From assembly GCA_963677605.2 (NCBI GenBank), contig CAXXDX010000004.1:62001-126000 (forward strand): DNA of 64,000 bases, given 5' to 3'. Shown here in pieces: positions 35,981-43,597 of this stretch. The notes beneath the pieces are model-generated. The model was not told where the DNA came from. It saw nothing but the letters and a program-made list of their open reading frames with translations, and did not search any database. The DNA is from JAGLOK01 sp963677605. GTDB taxonomy: Bacteria > Bacillota > Clostridia > Christensenellales > UMGS416. Positions within the stretch are counted from its first letter, which is position 1; the number at the start of each line of letters is the position of its first letter. The translations under genes were made by a program, and so were the position numbers.

Positions 35981-36337
35981 TTAACTTATACTCTTTAGGG
36001 CATTTATTACATCGTCTTTGTTAAACGGCTTAACAATAAATCCTTTTGCTCCCATGCTTATCGCTTTAACTACATTTGTTTTTTGCGCCATTGCGGATAT
36101 CATAATAACGTCGGGTTTATTGTCTAATTTAGCAATGTTTCCAAGGCATTCAATTCCGTCCATCTCAGGCATTGTTATATCAAGCAGCACTATATCCGGA
36201 TGCAAGCTTTTGATTTTGCTTAGTGCAGCTCTGCCATTTTCAGCTTCACCGACTATTTCATAATCCTGATCTTTTAATAAGAGCAGAAGGGAGTTTCTCA
36301 TAAAGGCAGCATCGTCCACAATTAATATTTTTTTCAT
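35981..36337 (-). CDS. CheY-like stand-alone response regulator
   Basis: A 118-residue single receiver domain. Acidic pair V-D-D-A-A-F near the start, phosphoacceptor aspartate in V-L-L-D-I-T-M-P-E-M-D-G, conserved S/A in I-S-A-M and K in V-K-P-F. GGAGGAAAG precedes the ATG. No output domain, so it signals by protein contact. It lies between the 59-residue orphan and the RsbW-like gene. Confidence 0.95.
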   Translation of the reverse strand: MKKILIVDDAAFMRNSLLLLLKDQDYEIVGEAENGRAALSKIKSLHPDIVLLDITMPEMDGIECLGNIAKLDNKPDVIMISAMAQKTNVVKAISMGAKGFIVKPFNKDDVINALKSIS

Positions 36338-36362
36338 TCTTTCTTTCCTCCGAATAATATAC

Positions 36363-36542
36363 TTAAAATATTGGCGTATATGACACTAAATGAACCTTTT
36401 GGGAACAATATCTTTTAAATCTATCATTTTTATTGATATTAAATTCTTGAATCGATATTTCATCATTAATTCTTTTTTCTATAATAAGTCTGAGATTGTC
36501 ATTATTTAGTTCTTTCTTTGTAAGTTTAAGGGTTATTTTCAT
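36363..36542 (-). CDS. small orphan protein of the signalling cluster
   Basis: A 59-residue protein starting at the ATG at 36542, with GGAGG 6 nt upstream. The open frame continues to 36755, but that part crosses the repeat cluster and encodes copied repeat sequence, so it is left out. The protein is charged and polar (lysine- and asparagine-rich, about 9 of the first 20 residues), with no membrane segment or known motif. It ends 25 bp before the CheY-like gene and is probably co-transcribed. Not recognised. Confidence 0.55.
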   Translation of the reverse strand: MKITLKLTKKELNNDNLRLIIEKRINDEISIQEFNINKNDRFKRYCSQKVHLVSYTPIF

Positions 36543-36611
36543 ATCCAGCCTCCATAGAAAGCATTTTAAATTTATACACTTAACGAAGACTAAACAATAT
36601 GTTATAAAATA

Positions 36612-36872
36612 AAAACTCTTGGGCTGCGCTTCGCTTGCCAAAGAAGAGACCGCTTTCGCCATCCTTTTACTTTTCGCTTTCATAGTTTCTATCGAAACTA
36701 TTGTCACGCTACGAGTTTTCTTTCGAAAACTCTTGGGCTGCGCTTCGCTTGCCAAAGAAGAGACCGCTTTCGCAGTCTCTTCTTTGGTGGGACTTATTGG
36801 ACTCGCCTTCGCATATTTTAAATATGCTCAGCTACATGTTTTGCAAACAAAACATTGGACAAGTTCGAGTCC
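36612..36872. repeat. cluster of direct and inverted repeats derived from the tRNA-Val 3' region
   Basis: A 48-bp sequence occurs twice (36612-36659 and 36726-36773). A 31-bp sequence covering the tRNA 3' end plus its flank occurs at 36775-36805 and again in the real tRNA region at 36912-36942. Five perfect hairpins follow each other: 36682-36701, 36713-36732, 36752-36787 (13-bp stem), 36811-36827 and 36836-36855. An outer GGACTCG/CGAGTCC pair lies at 36799-36805 and 36866-36872. No gene is visible in the stretch. Confidence 0.85.
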
Positions 36873-36890
36873 ATTATTTTAGTATATACC

Positions 36891-36916
36891 AAAAAAGAAA
36901 CCACATTTGTGGTCTC
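36891..36916 (-). terminator. terminator of tRNA-Val
   Basis: GAGACCACA/TGTGGTTTC stem with a 2-nt loop and TTTTTT on the minus strand, starting 5 nt after the tRNA CCA end. Confidence 0.88.
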
Positions 36917-36921
36917 TTCTT

Positions 36922-36997
36922 TGGTGGGACTTATTGGACTCGAACCAACGACTTCTTCGATGTGAACGAAGCGCTCTACCAGCTGAGCTAAAATCCC
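36922..36997 (-). tRNA. tRNA-Val (anticodon CAC)
   Basis: A 76-nt cloverleaf with encoded CCA. Acceptor GGGATTT pairs with AAGTCCC, the D stem is GCTC/GAGC, the anticodon stem CTTCG/CGAAG encloses the loop TTCACAT (anticodon CAC, reading GUG), and the T arm is GTTGG-TTCGAGT-CCAAT. Part of its 3' end is duplicated in the repeat cluster next to it. Confidence 0.95.
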
Positions 36998-37042
36998 ATG
37001 TGCTTATATATTTTATATCATGTTCTATGTCTTGGCAAGAAG

Positions 37043-37684
37043 TTAATCATCCCAGGCTATATATTCTTTTTCCAACAATTTTATTTTATGATTACCGCTG
37101 GTTATTGCAGAAATATGCGCATTCAGTTTCTCGTATTCACCAAGTTTTACTGTAATTTCTGTTGAAAGTTTTTCAGTGTATTGTGTTTTGCCAAGAATAT
37201 AATGTGTATTGCCCAGCATATACTCAATCTTACCCTGATAAGTATAGTCATATTCCATAAGATACTTCTCGCTTAATTCATACACACAAGGTTTTGCCAT
37301 ATCAATAGCCTTTACTGCAGCTCCGGTAAACGCACGGGCAAGACCGCCTACACCAAGTTTAACTCCACCGAAATAGCGAACTACAGCGCAGGCTGTAGCC
37401 GTTAAGCCCTTCATTTTAATAGCTTCTAATATAGGCATGCCGCCTACAGGCTCATGTCCGTCTTCAAACCTCTGTATCTGTCCCGACATACCGCATACAT
37501 AGCCATGACATATGCACGCTGCTTCAGGGTGCAGTTCATGTACGTGTGATATAAAAGCTTTAGCTTCTTCTTCAGTCATAGCAGATGCTGCATAGCCGAT
37601 AAACCGTGATTTATTTATAACAAATTCTTCGGTTTCGGATTGTTCTTTAACGCTTTTATATGAGGTGATTTCTTTTTTAATCAT
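37043..37684 (-). CDS. yigZ: YigZ/IMPACT family protein
   Basis: A 213-residue protein of the UPF0029/IMPACT family, thought to act around ribosomes or translation control. Visible are the N-terminal I-N-K-S-R-F-I-G-Y, A-C-I-C-H-G-Y-V, and A-C-A-V-V-R-Y-F-G-G-V-K-L-G-V-G-G-L-A-R-A-F. The normally invariant G-E-P-S-G-T-A-G loop is shortened to E-P-V-G-G. No ribosome site precedes the ATG, which lies just after the tyrS terminator, so expression may be weak or depend on readthrough. Confidence 0.87.
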   Translation of the reverse strand: MIKKEITSYKSVKEQSETEEFVINKSRFIGYAASAMTEEEAKAFISHVHELHPEAACICHGYVCGMSGQIQRFEDGHEPVGGMPILEAIKMKGLTATACAVVRYFGGVKLGVGGLARAFTGAAVKAIDMAKPCVYELSEKYLMEYDYTYQGKIEYMLGNTHYILGKTQYTEKLSTEITVKLGEYEKLNAHISAITSGNHKIKLLEKEYIAWDD

Positions 37685-37690
37685 AATTAA

Positions 37691-37713
37691 ATAAAGCCCG
37701 AAAAAATCGGGCT
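37691..37713 (-). terminator. terminator of tyrS
   Basis: AGCCCG/CGGGCT hairpin (37695-37713) followed by TTTATTT on the minus strand, 6 nt after the tyrS stop. Confidence 0.85.
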
Positions 37714-37718
37714 GTAGG

Positions 37719-38942
37719 TTATTTTATTACTACTCTGTGGAATACTTTCTTGCCTTTTTTAATCATTAGCTCATTGCTTTCAGGCTTTGGCACTATGTAA
37801 TTTACGTCCTTTATCTGTTCGTCATCAACACGCACTCCGCCCTGCTGAACAAGTCTTCTGCCTTCTCCGTTTGATTTGGTTAATCCGCACTTTACCATAA
37901 GCTGAAGCAATCCCGAATTTTCCTCAAACTCACTTTCCGTAAGCTCTGTAGTAGGTGTTTCTGCCATATTGCCTCCGCCACCGAATAATGCATTAGTAGC
38001 AGCTTCTGCCTTTTTCGCTTCTTCATCGCCATGGACAAGCTTAGTAACTTCATATGCAAGCACTTTTTTGGCTTCATTAATCTCTGCATCTTTAAGAGCT
38101 CCAAGTCTTCTTACTTCATCCATTGGGATAAATGTAAGCATTGCAAGGCAGTTTTCAACATCAGCATCGTCCACATTGCGCCAGTATTGATAAAACTCAT
38201 ACGGGCTTGTGCGTTCAGGAGAAAGCCAAAGTGCGCCGGATTCCGTTTTGCCCATCTTCTTGCCCTGAGCCGTTAAAAGCAACGGGAATGTACAAGCAAA
38301 AGCAGGCTGCTTTTCTTTTCTGCGTATTAAGTCCGCACCGGCAAGTATGTTGCTCCATTGGTCGTCTCCGCCCATCTGAAGCTTGCAGCCATATTCCTTG
38401 TTTAGGTGAAGGAAATCATAAGCCTGCATTATCATATAGTTAAATTCTAAAAATGAAAGTCCTTTTTCAAGACGCTGTTTGTAACACTCTGCAGTAAGCA
38501 TACGGTTAACTGAAAAATGTGCGCCGACTTCGCGAAGAAATTCAACGTATTTCTTTTCCATCAGCCAGTCGCCGTTGTTTACCATAACAGCTTTACCATC
38601 CGAAAAGTCCAAGACTCTTGCAAACTGGCTTTTAATCTTTTCTACATTTGACGCAATCTCCTCTTTTGTAAGCATTTTGCGCATATCAGTTTTTCCTGAT
38701 GGATCTCCGACCATAGCTGTTCCGCCGCCCATAAGCGCGATTGGCTTATGTCCTGCCTTTTGCATATGAGCCATAACCATCATTGCAACATAATGTCCTA
38801 CATGAAGGCTGTCTGCAGTCGGATCAAATCCTATATAAAAAGAAACGCTTTCTCTGCCAAGAAGTTCATACAAATCATCCTCATATGTTATCTGTTGAAC
38901 CAGTCCTCTTTCCTTAAGCGTATCCATTACGTTTGTCATCAT
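37719..38942 (-). CDS. tyrS: tyrosyl-tRNA synthetase
   Basis: Class I synthetase of 407 residues. The HIGH motif reads D-S-L-H-V-G-H-Y near residue 46, the KMSKS loop reads K-K-M-G-K-T near 233, and an S4 RNA-binding domain fills the C-terminus. Two ATG codons are adjacent (38942 and 38939); AGGAG sits 4 and 7 nt upstream, so the second fits better. The short leader holds a promoter and no T-box, unlike many Firmicute tyrS genes. Confidence 0.97.
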   Translation of the reverse strand: MMTNVMDTLKERGLVQQITYEDDLYELLGRESVSFYIGFDPTADSLHVGHYVAMMVMAHMQKAGHKPIALMGGGTAMVGDPSGKTDMRKMLTKEEIASNVEKIKSQFARVLDFSDGKAVMVNNGDWLMEKKYVEFLREVGAHFSVNRMLTAECYKQRLEKGLSFLEFNYMIMQAYDFLHLNKEYGCKLQMGGDDQWSNILAGADLIRRKEKQPAFACTFPLLLTAQGKKMGKTESGALWLSPERTSPYEFYQYWRNVDDADVENCLAMLTFIPMDEVRRLGALKDAEINEAKKVLAYEVTKLVHGDEEAKKAEAATNALFGGGGNMAETPTTELTESEFEENSGLLQLMVKCGLTKSNGEGRRLVQQGGVRVDDEQIKDVNYIVPKPESNELMIKKGKKVFHRVVIK

Positions 38943-38968
38943 ATATCTCCTAAATTGTTATTTCATTT

Positions 38969-38996
38969 ATTATACACTATCGGGCTTGTTAGTCAA
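38969..38996 (-). promoter_or_regulatory. promoter of tyrS
   Basis: TTGACT (38991-38996), 16-nt spacer, TATAAT (38969-38974) on the minus strand; leader of about 20 nt. Confidence 0.75.
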
Positions 38997-39064
38997 CGGC
39001 TGTATGGCTTAATACGAACAAATCGGATGTTGCAAAATCCATGTGTTTTGCAACTACAAATATT

Positions 39065-39652
39065 TTACTCCGATATGCTTATATCCCAAAGCTCATGCCT
39101 GCTTGTTGAAATCCCCACAGCTCCTACATTCAGCGCCTGTTGCACCTCATCGATTTCTGTTATCATTCCGCCTGCTATAACCTGCTGTTTAATGTTTGTC
39201 TTTATCTCCGAGATAGCTTTGGATATCACACCGGGAACAACTTCTACTATGTCCGGCTCGGCTGAACTCACCATTTTAATTCCGGATGTAACTGATGTAG
39301 AGTCAAGCAGAAATATTCTCTGTACAGTAGTCAACCCTTCATCTTTTGCGCACTTTATAAGATTTTTTCGTGTTGTAATTATTCCATCCGGCCGCCATTT
39401 TCTTGCGATATATTTAACGGCAGCTTTATCGGCTCCCATGCCGCTTATCATATCAATGTGCACAAACACAAACTTCCCTGCATCCTTCAGCATCTCAATA
39501 ATCTTAGGTACGCTTAATATATCGCCGCCTAATATAAAGCACACTTTAACATTGCTCTTACACGCAGCCTGTGCGCTTTGCGAGTCTTTAAGAGCCGCGA
39601 TAACAGGATATTGATTAAGTTTTCTGATAACTCTATTCATTTTCTCTGTCAA
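39065..39652 (-). CDS. glpP: glycerol-3-phosphate responsive antiterminator GlpP
   Basis: A 195-residue TIM-barrel-like RNA-binding regulator that in Bacillus binds glycerol-3-phosphate and prevents termination in glp leaders. Family segments visible: P-V-I-A-A-L-K-D-S near the start, C-F-I-L-G-G-D-I-L, V-F-V-H-I-D-M-I-S-G-M-G and V-I-A-G-G-M-I. Translation probably starts at the TTG at 39650-39652, next to AAGGAG, within the end of rdgB. No glp genes are visible nearby, so it acts in trans. Confidence 0.88.
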   Translation of the reverse strand: MTEKMNRVIRKLNQYPVIAALKDSQSAQAACKSNVKVCFILGGDILSVPKIIEMLKDAGKFVFVHIDMISGMGADKAAVKYIARKWRPDGIITTRKNLIKCAKDEGLTTVQRIFLLDSTSVTSGIKMVSSAEPDIVEVVPGVISKAISEIKTNIKQQVIAGGMITEIDEVQQALNVGAVGISTSRHELWDISISE

Positions 39653-40220
39653 GAATCTCCTTGAGGCTCATTAATGCTTTATAACGGTGACTTATCTTGT
39701 TTTTAGTCTCGCTGTCAAGCTCCGCCATAGTTTTTTTCATATAGTCCATATAAAAAATAGGGTCATAGCCAAATCCGCCGTCGCCTTTTCTCTCGTAGAT
39801 GATTTCTCCTGGGCAATATCCGTGAGTAATTACATCTTCCTTATCTGGTCTTACAAGCGCAATTGAGCATACAAATCTCGCGTTTCTGTTTTTTATGCCT
39901 TCAAGTTTTTCAAGGAGCTTGTCGTTGTTTGCTTCATCATCGCCGTGGTGTCCGCAGTACCTCGCAGAATAAACACCGGGTTCCCCGTTTAACGCTTCAA
40001 CTTCTAGGCCCGAATCATCCGCCAGAACAGCGCAACTAATTTTTTCTGCTACAAACTTGGCTTTTATAAGCGCATTTTCAGCAAATGTTATTCCTGTCTC
40101 TTCTATATCGTCAAAGATTCCTGCTTCTTCCATAGACAGTATCTCATCAAACTCATTAGCAAGAATTTCTTTTATCTCATTAATTTTATGTTTATTATTG
40201 GAGGCTATTATTAGGTTCAT
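39633..40220 (-). CDS. rdgB: non-canonical purine NTP pyrophosphatase (RdgB/HAM1)
   Basis: Hydrolyses dITP/XTP to the monophosphates, keeping deaminated purines out of nucleic acid. The 195-residue protein has S-N-N-K-H-K at the N-terminus, L-A-D-D-S-G-L-E-V-E-A-L near residue 66, and G-F-G-Y-D-P-I-F. Its start lies 1 bp after the rph stop. The rph-rdgB pair is conserved. Confidence 0.96.
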   Translation of the reverse strand: MNLIIASNNKHKINEIKEILANEFDEILSMEEAGIFDDIEETGITFAENALIKAKFVAEKISCAVLADDSGLEVEALNGEPGVYSARYCGHHGDDEANNDKLLEKLEGIKNRNARFVCSIALVRPDKEDVITHGYCPGEIIYERKGDGGFGYDPIFYMDYMKKTMAELDSETKNKISHRYKALMSLKEILDRENE

Positions 40221-40221
40221 A

Positions 40222-40938
40222 TCAGTCTCCGAACACAGCGCTTGCCTGAATGCTCATAATCTTTTTTATTGCTTCTTTTGCGTAATCCAGCATAAGCGAA
40301 AGCTCCTCCTGCGAATAGGCTCGTTTTTCGCCTGTGCCCTGCACTTCAAGATACTCGCCCTTTGCATTCATTACTACATTCATATCAACTTCTGCGTTTG
40401 AATCTTCTATATACGGAAGGTCTACAACAACCTCATCATTAACTATGCCAACAGATACAGCCGCCAGCTGCCCTACTACCGGACTTTTTTGAATCTTGCC
40501 TTCCGCCAGCCACTTCTTTGAAGCAAGCATTAAAGCAACATAGCTTCCAGTGATCGACGCGGTACGTGTTCCTCCGTCAGCGTTTATTACATCACAATCC
40601 AGCCATACTGTATATCCGTCAAGCGCACAATAATCGCATATTGCACGAACAGAGCGGCCGATTAAACGCTTAATCTCCGTAGAACGTCCGTCAGGCTTTA
40701 TTGTTTCTCTTCTTTTTCTGGTGTTTGTTGACGCAGGAAGCATAGCATATTCCGAACTCAGCCAGCCTTCACCGCTGTCCTTTTTAAAAGGCGGCACTCC
40801 TTCTTCCATCATAGCTGTGCATATAACCTGAGTGTTTCCCCATTTTATAAGGCATGATCCATGTGCATTCGGTATGTAATCCGGTATTATCTCAATTTTT
40901 CTTAACTCATTGTTTTTTCTTCCGTCAGGTCTTGACAT
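40222..40938 (-). CDS. rph: ribonuclease PH
   Basis: Phosphorolytic 3'-5' exoribonuclease that trims tRNA precursors. The 238-residue protein begins with S-R-P-D-G-R and has the R-Q phosphate/RNA-binding region, S-S-E-Y-A-M-L-P-A-S-T and G-T-R-T-A-S-I-T-G (here G-G-T-R-T). AGAGGTAG precedes the ATG. First gene of the rph-rdgB-glpP unit. Confidence 0.97.
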   Translation of the reverse strand: MSRPDGRKNNELRKIEIIPDYIPNAHGSCLIKWGNTQVICTAMMEEGVPPFKKDSGEGWLSSEYAMLPASTNTRKRRETIKPDGRSTEIKRLIGRSVRAICDYCALDGYTVWLDCDVINADGGTRTASITGSYVALMLASKKWLAEGKIQKSPVVGQLAAVSVGIVNDEVVVDLPYIEDSNAEVDMNVVMNAKGEYLEVQGTGEKRAYSQEELSLMLDYAKEAIKKIMSIQASAVFGD

Positions 40939-40971
40939 TTTATCTACCTCTTTGTTTTATAGCTTTTATAT

Positions 40972-41000
40972 ATAATACATCACGAAAAAGTTATAATCAA
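40972..41000 (-). promoter_or_regulatory. promoter of rph operon
   Basis: TTGATT (40995-41000), 17 nt, TATTAT (40972-40977) on the minus strand. Confidence 0.6.
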
Positions 41001-41060
41001 TTTCTTGAAAACAATAATTGCTAATATGTTGTTTGAAATATGGTTTAAATAGCCGTTAAG

Positions 41061-41345
41061 TCAAACCGTTAAAGTATCTCCGCTCACCGCCACTTCATTT
41101 TCGTTAAAGCACCATTTACAAGAGCCCAGCTCATACATAAGCTTCATGCTGAAACACCTGTCTTTGGCGGTTGCTCTGCAGTAAAAAGAAATAATATAAT
41201 TACCGCCTATTTTTCTTGTCTCTTTGTTTGTTACTTTATCAAGCTTTATTACGATGTTTTCGCCTTCTTTATTTTGTGTGCGGAAACGTATGGGATTGGG
41301 ATTCCCGTCTTTGTCAAACCAAGCAAGCATATCAACATATCTCAT
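41061..41345 (-). CDS. conserved small protein downstream of DNA polymerase IV
   Basis: A 94-residue soluble protein with four cysteines, among them C-R, C-F and C-K-W-C near the end, which could bind a metal. The gene begins 23 bp after dinB and ends with V-S-G-D-T-L-T-V. It is probably co-transcribed with dinB. I do not recognise the family; a link to translesion synthesis is suggested only by position. Confidence 0.6.
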   Translation of the reverse strand: MRYVDMLAWFDKDGNPNPIRFRTQNKEGENIVIKLDKVTNKETRKIGGNYIISFYCRATAKDRCFSMKLMYELGSCKWCFNENEVAVSGDTLTV

Positions 41346-41368
41346 AATTTATCATTCCATCTCTTTAA

Positions 41369-42646
41369 TCAAGTTTCATAAGGGAATCTTCGAAGATTTG
41401 CAGTCCCTCCTATCATAGATTTCACATCAGAATCTATAAACACAGCTCTCTTAGCCGCGTTGTCTCCATATCTTTCGCGTATCTTGTCCACTGCGCTGTC
41501 TGCCGCTTCCCTCTTCCACTCAAGGTCAAACATCCCTATCTGTATGTTTCCGGATGATGAAAGAGTGCTGGTTGAAACACCTAGCTGTCGAAGCGGTTCT
41601 CCTCCCCACATACCGTTAAATATCTCGACAGCGCGGTCATACAACTCGCTTGTTGACGCGCATGAAATACTGTATGACTTCTGTCTTCCCTTTCGCTTGA
41701 AATCCGAAGTACAGTAATGAACGTGCACAGTCTTTGCCCTATACCCCTGCTCTCTTAATCTTGAGCCTACAGTTTCGCTGAGCGATAGCAGTACCCTGTG
41801 TGCGCATTCAAGGTCCTCAACATCAAAAGCAATTGTCGAAGAGTTGCCCAAACCCTTTGCTTTCTGCTCTTTACCGTTAGGAAGCATGCCGTGAAAGTCC
41901 GCGGCTCCGCCTTTGTCTGTCTGCGTAAACTTGCCGTTAGCATAGTCATGCAGAGTTAATCCAAATGATTTAAATAGCGCAACAAGTATCTCTCTGTGAT
42001 ACTTCGCCAAATCGCCTACAGTCTCTATGCCTCGTGCGCGCAGCTTTTTCTCAGTCTGTCTGCCCACCATGTACATTTCGCCTATAGGCAGCGGCCACAG
42101 CTTTTTCTTAACTTCATACGGCCACATGGTGTGTACTTTGTCAGGCTTTTCAAGCTCTCCCGCCATTTTGGCAAGCAGCTTGTTGTCGGATATTCCGATG
42201 TTTACTGTAAAACCAAGTTCATCTTTTATAGACCTGGATAAATCATGCGCAGCATTTAAAGGATCGCCGTAAAGTTTCTGAAGCCCCGTATATTCCACAA
42301 AAGCCTCATCTATCGAAAAGCGCTGTACAACAGGAGAGAAATTATTCAGGTGCTCCATCAGCGCATTAGACGCAATGGAATACACTCCATATGTGGGAGG
42401 TATTATTGTAATGTTCGGCGCACGCTTTAAAAGCGCAAACAACGGCTCTCCTGTCTGCGCCTTATATAGTTTTTTTGCGGACGTGGATTTTGCAAGCACA
42501 ATCCCGCGCCTATCCGCAATACTTCCGCCTATAACCGACGGAATCTCCCGCAAATCCACAGAATCGCCATGCTGCAGACGCCACACAGCCTCCCATGCCA
42601 AAAAGGCAGAGTTTACATCTACATGAAACCAGCATTTTTCAGCCAT
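41369..42646 (-). CDS. dinB: DNA polymerase IV (Y family)
   Basis: Error-prone translesion polymerase of 425 residues. Palm residues appear as F-H-V-D-V-N-S-A-F near the N-terminus and F-S-I-D-E-A-F-V-E; the R-R-G-I-V-L-A-K-S segment and C-terminal little finger domain follow. The start is placed at the ATG at 42646, 8 nt after GAGGAG, not at 42688. No LexA-type box was identified upstream by eye. Confidence 0.94.
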   Translation of the reverse strand: MAEKCWFHVDVNSAFLAWEAVWRLQHGDSVDLREIPSVIGGSIADRRGIVLAKSTSAKKLYKAQTGEPLFALLKRAPNITIIPPTYGVYSIASNALMEHLNNFSPVVQRFSIDEAFVEYTGLQKLYGDPLNAAHDLSRSIKDELGFTVNIGISDNKLLAKMAGELEKPDKVHTMWPYEVKKKLWPLPIGEMYMVGRQTEKKLRARGIETVGDLAKYHREILVALFKSFGLTLHDYANGKFTQTDKGGAADFHGMLPNGKEQKAKGLGNSSTIAFDVEDLECAHRVLLSLSETVGSRLREQGYRAKTVHVHYCTSDFKRKGRQKSYSISCASTSELYDRAVEIFNGMWGGEPLRQLGVSTSTLSSSGNIQIGMFDLEWKREAADSAVDKIRERYGDNAAKRAVFIDSDVKSMIGGTANLRRFPYET

Positions 42647-42728
42647 TAAAACACTCCTCATTTGCTCTACGTTCTTATTATAAAACATATGTTCGTGTTT
42701 TTCAATGTTGATTTAGAAATATCTTAAA

Positions 42729-43547
42729 CTAAAATGAATTTGTTACTAATAAAACTATATCTATTATTAAATTATATAGTTTTGATGACAAATCCCTATA
42801 TTTTGCATTATCTTCATCGGAATCAAATCCCAAGTCATTCCATGATCCCATTCCTCCAAAAACCCAAGCAGCTCCTGCAGAAAAAAGTAATTGTTGTTCT
42901 TCCAGATTGCAATTTTCTAATACTATTAAATCCTTATGATAATAAGTTTCACTAGGATTTTTGCTTTTTAAAACTAGTTTTGCTTTTTTAAAAATTTCCG
43001 ACCAATAATCTAGTTTATTACAATAACAAAACTGTATTAATTCATCAATAGTCGCTTCAAAGTTCAACTTTATACTATTAATATTATACTTTATATTAGG
43101 TTTTATATACTCTAGTTTTATTTTGTAGTAATTAACTTCCCATATTTTATTAGCTTCTGTATCTTTATATTTTGCTTCCCAGCTGTTTTTCCAAAATTCT
43201 ACTCTATGATTATATATTGCTTCAATTATCCAAGTCCCGCCACCACCTATAAAACCAGCCATCATGTAAGGTAACATTTTATCTTCATGAGTTGTTACAG
43301 GTGGAAGATAGTGCAGCCTAAGCTTTTTGCATCTCTTTTTTTTCAAAAGCTCAAGCCAGCCGCTTGGATTATTGGCTATTATATTATTGAAGATATTACT
43401 TACTATATTTAAATTTTTTCTAAAATAAACATTTTTACAAAACTGAAAAACTGAATTATTGTTAAATTCAGATTGTATATTTCCTTTTGACAAAAAATCG
43501 TTACCATATGAAACTAAAGATATAAGTTGTGTTAATGTTGATACCAT
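42729..43547 (-). CDS. orphan AT-rich accessory protein
   Basis: A 272-residue protein, more AT-rich than its neighbours and rich in Asn, Lys, Ile and Tyr, which suggests recent acquisition. A hydrophobic glycine patch (M-M-A-G-F-I-G-G-G-G-T-W) lies near residue 95 and a second motif S-A-G-A-A-W-V-F-G-G-M-G-S-W-N-D near 235; the two look like related halves of a repeated fold. No signal peptide and no catalytic motif. I do not recognise it; an immunity- or contact-system-type protein is a guess from its character. Confidence 0.6.
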   Translation of the reverse strand: MVSTLTQLISLVSYGNDFLSKGNIQSEFNNNSVFQFCKNVYFRKNLNIVSNIFNNIIANNPSGWLELLKKKRCKKLRLHYLPPVTTHEDKMLPYMMAGFIGGGGTWIIEAIYNHRVEFWKNSWEAKYKDTEANKIWEVNYYKIKLEYIKPNIKYNINSIKLNFEATIDELIQFCYCNKLDYWSEIFKKAKLVLKSKNPSETYYHKDLIVLENCNLEEQQLLFSAGAAWVFGGMGSWNDLGFDSDEDNAKYRDLSSKLYNLIIDIVLLVTNSF

Positions 43548-43597
43548 AGCTACTTTCCTTTTTATACCAATATATAATATTCAATAGTAATACACAA

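Noticed and set aside
36543..36755. N-terminal extension of the small signalling-cluster gene
   Set aside because: It encodes translated repeat DNA (a duplicated short peptide), while a proper ribosome site marks the internal ATG at 36542.
36775..36942. Attachment sites of an integrated element at tRNA-Val
   Set aside because: The 31-bp repeats are only 137 bp apart, with no integrase or cargo between them, so an intact element is absent; listed as a repeat instead.
38943..39064. T-box upstream of tyrS
   Set aside because: Only about 30 nt separate the promoter from the start and no GGTGG-ACCGCG element is present. The GTTGCAAAA inverted repeat at 39029-39054 lies beyond the promoter and lacks a T run.
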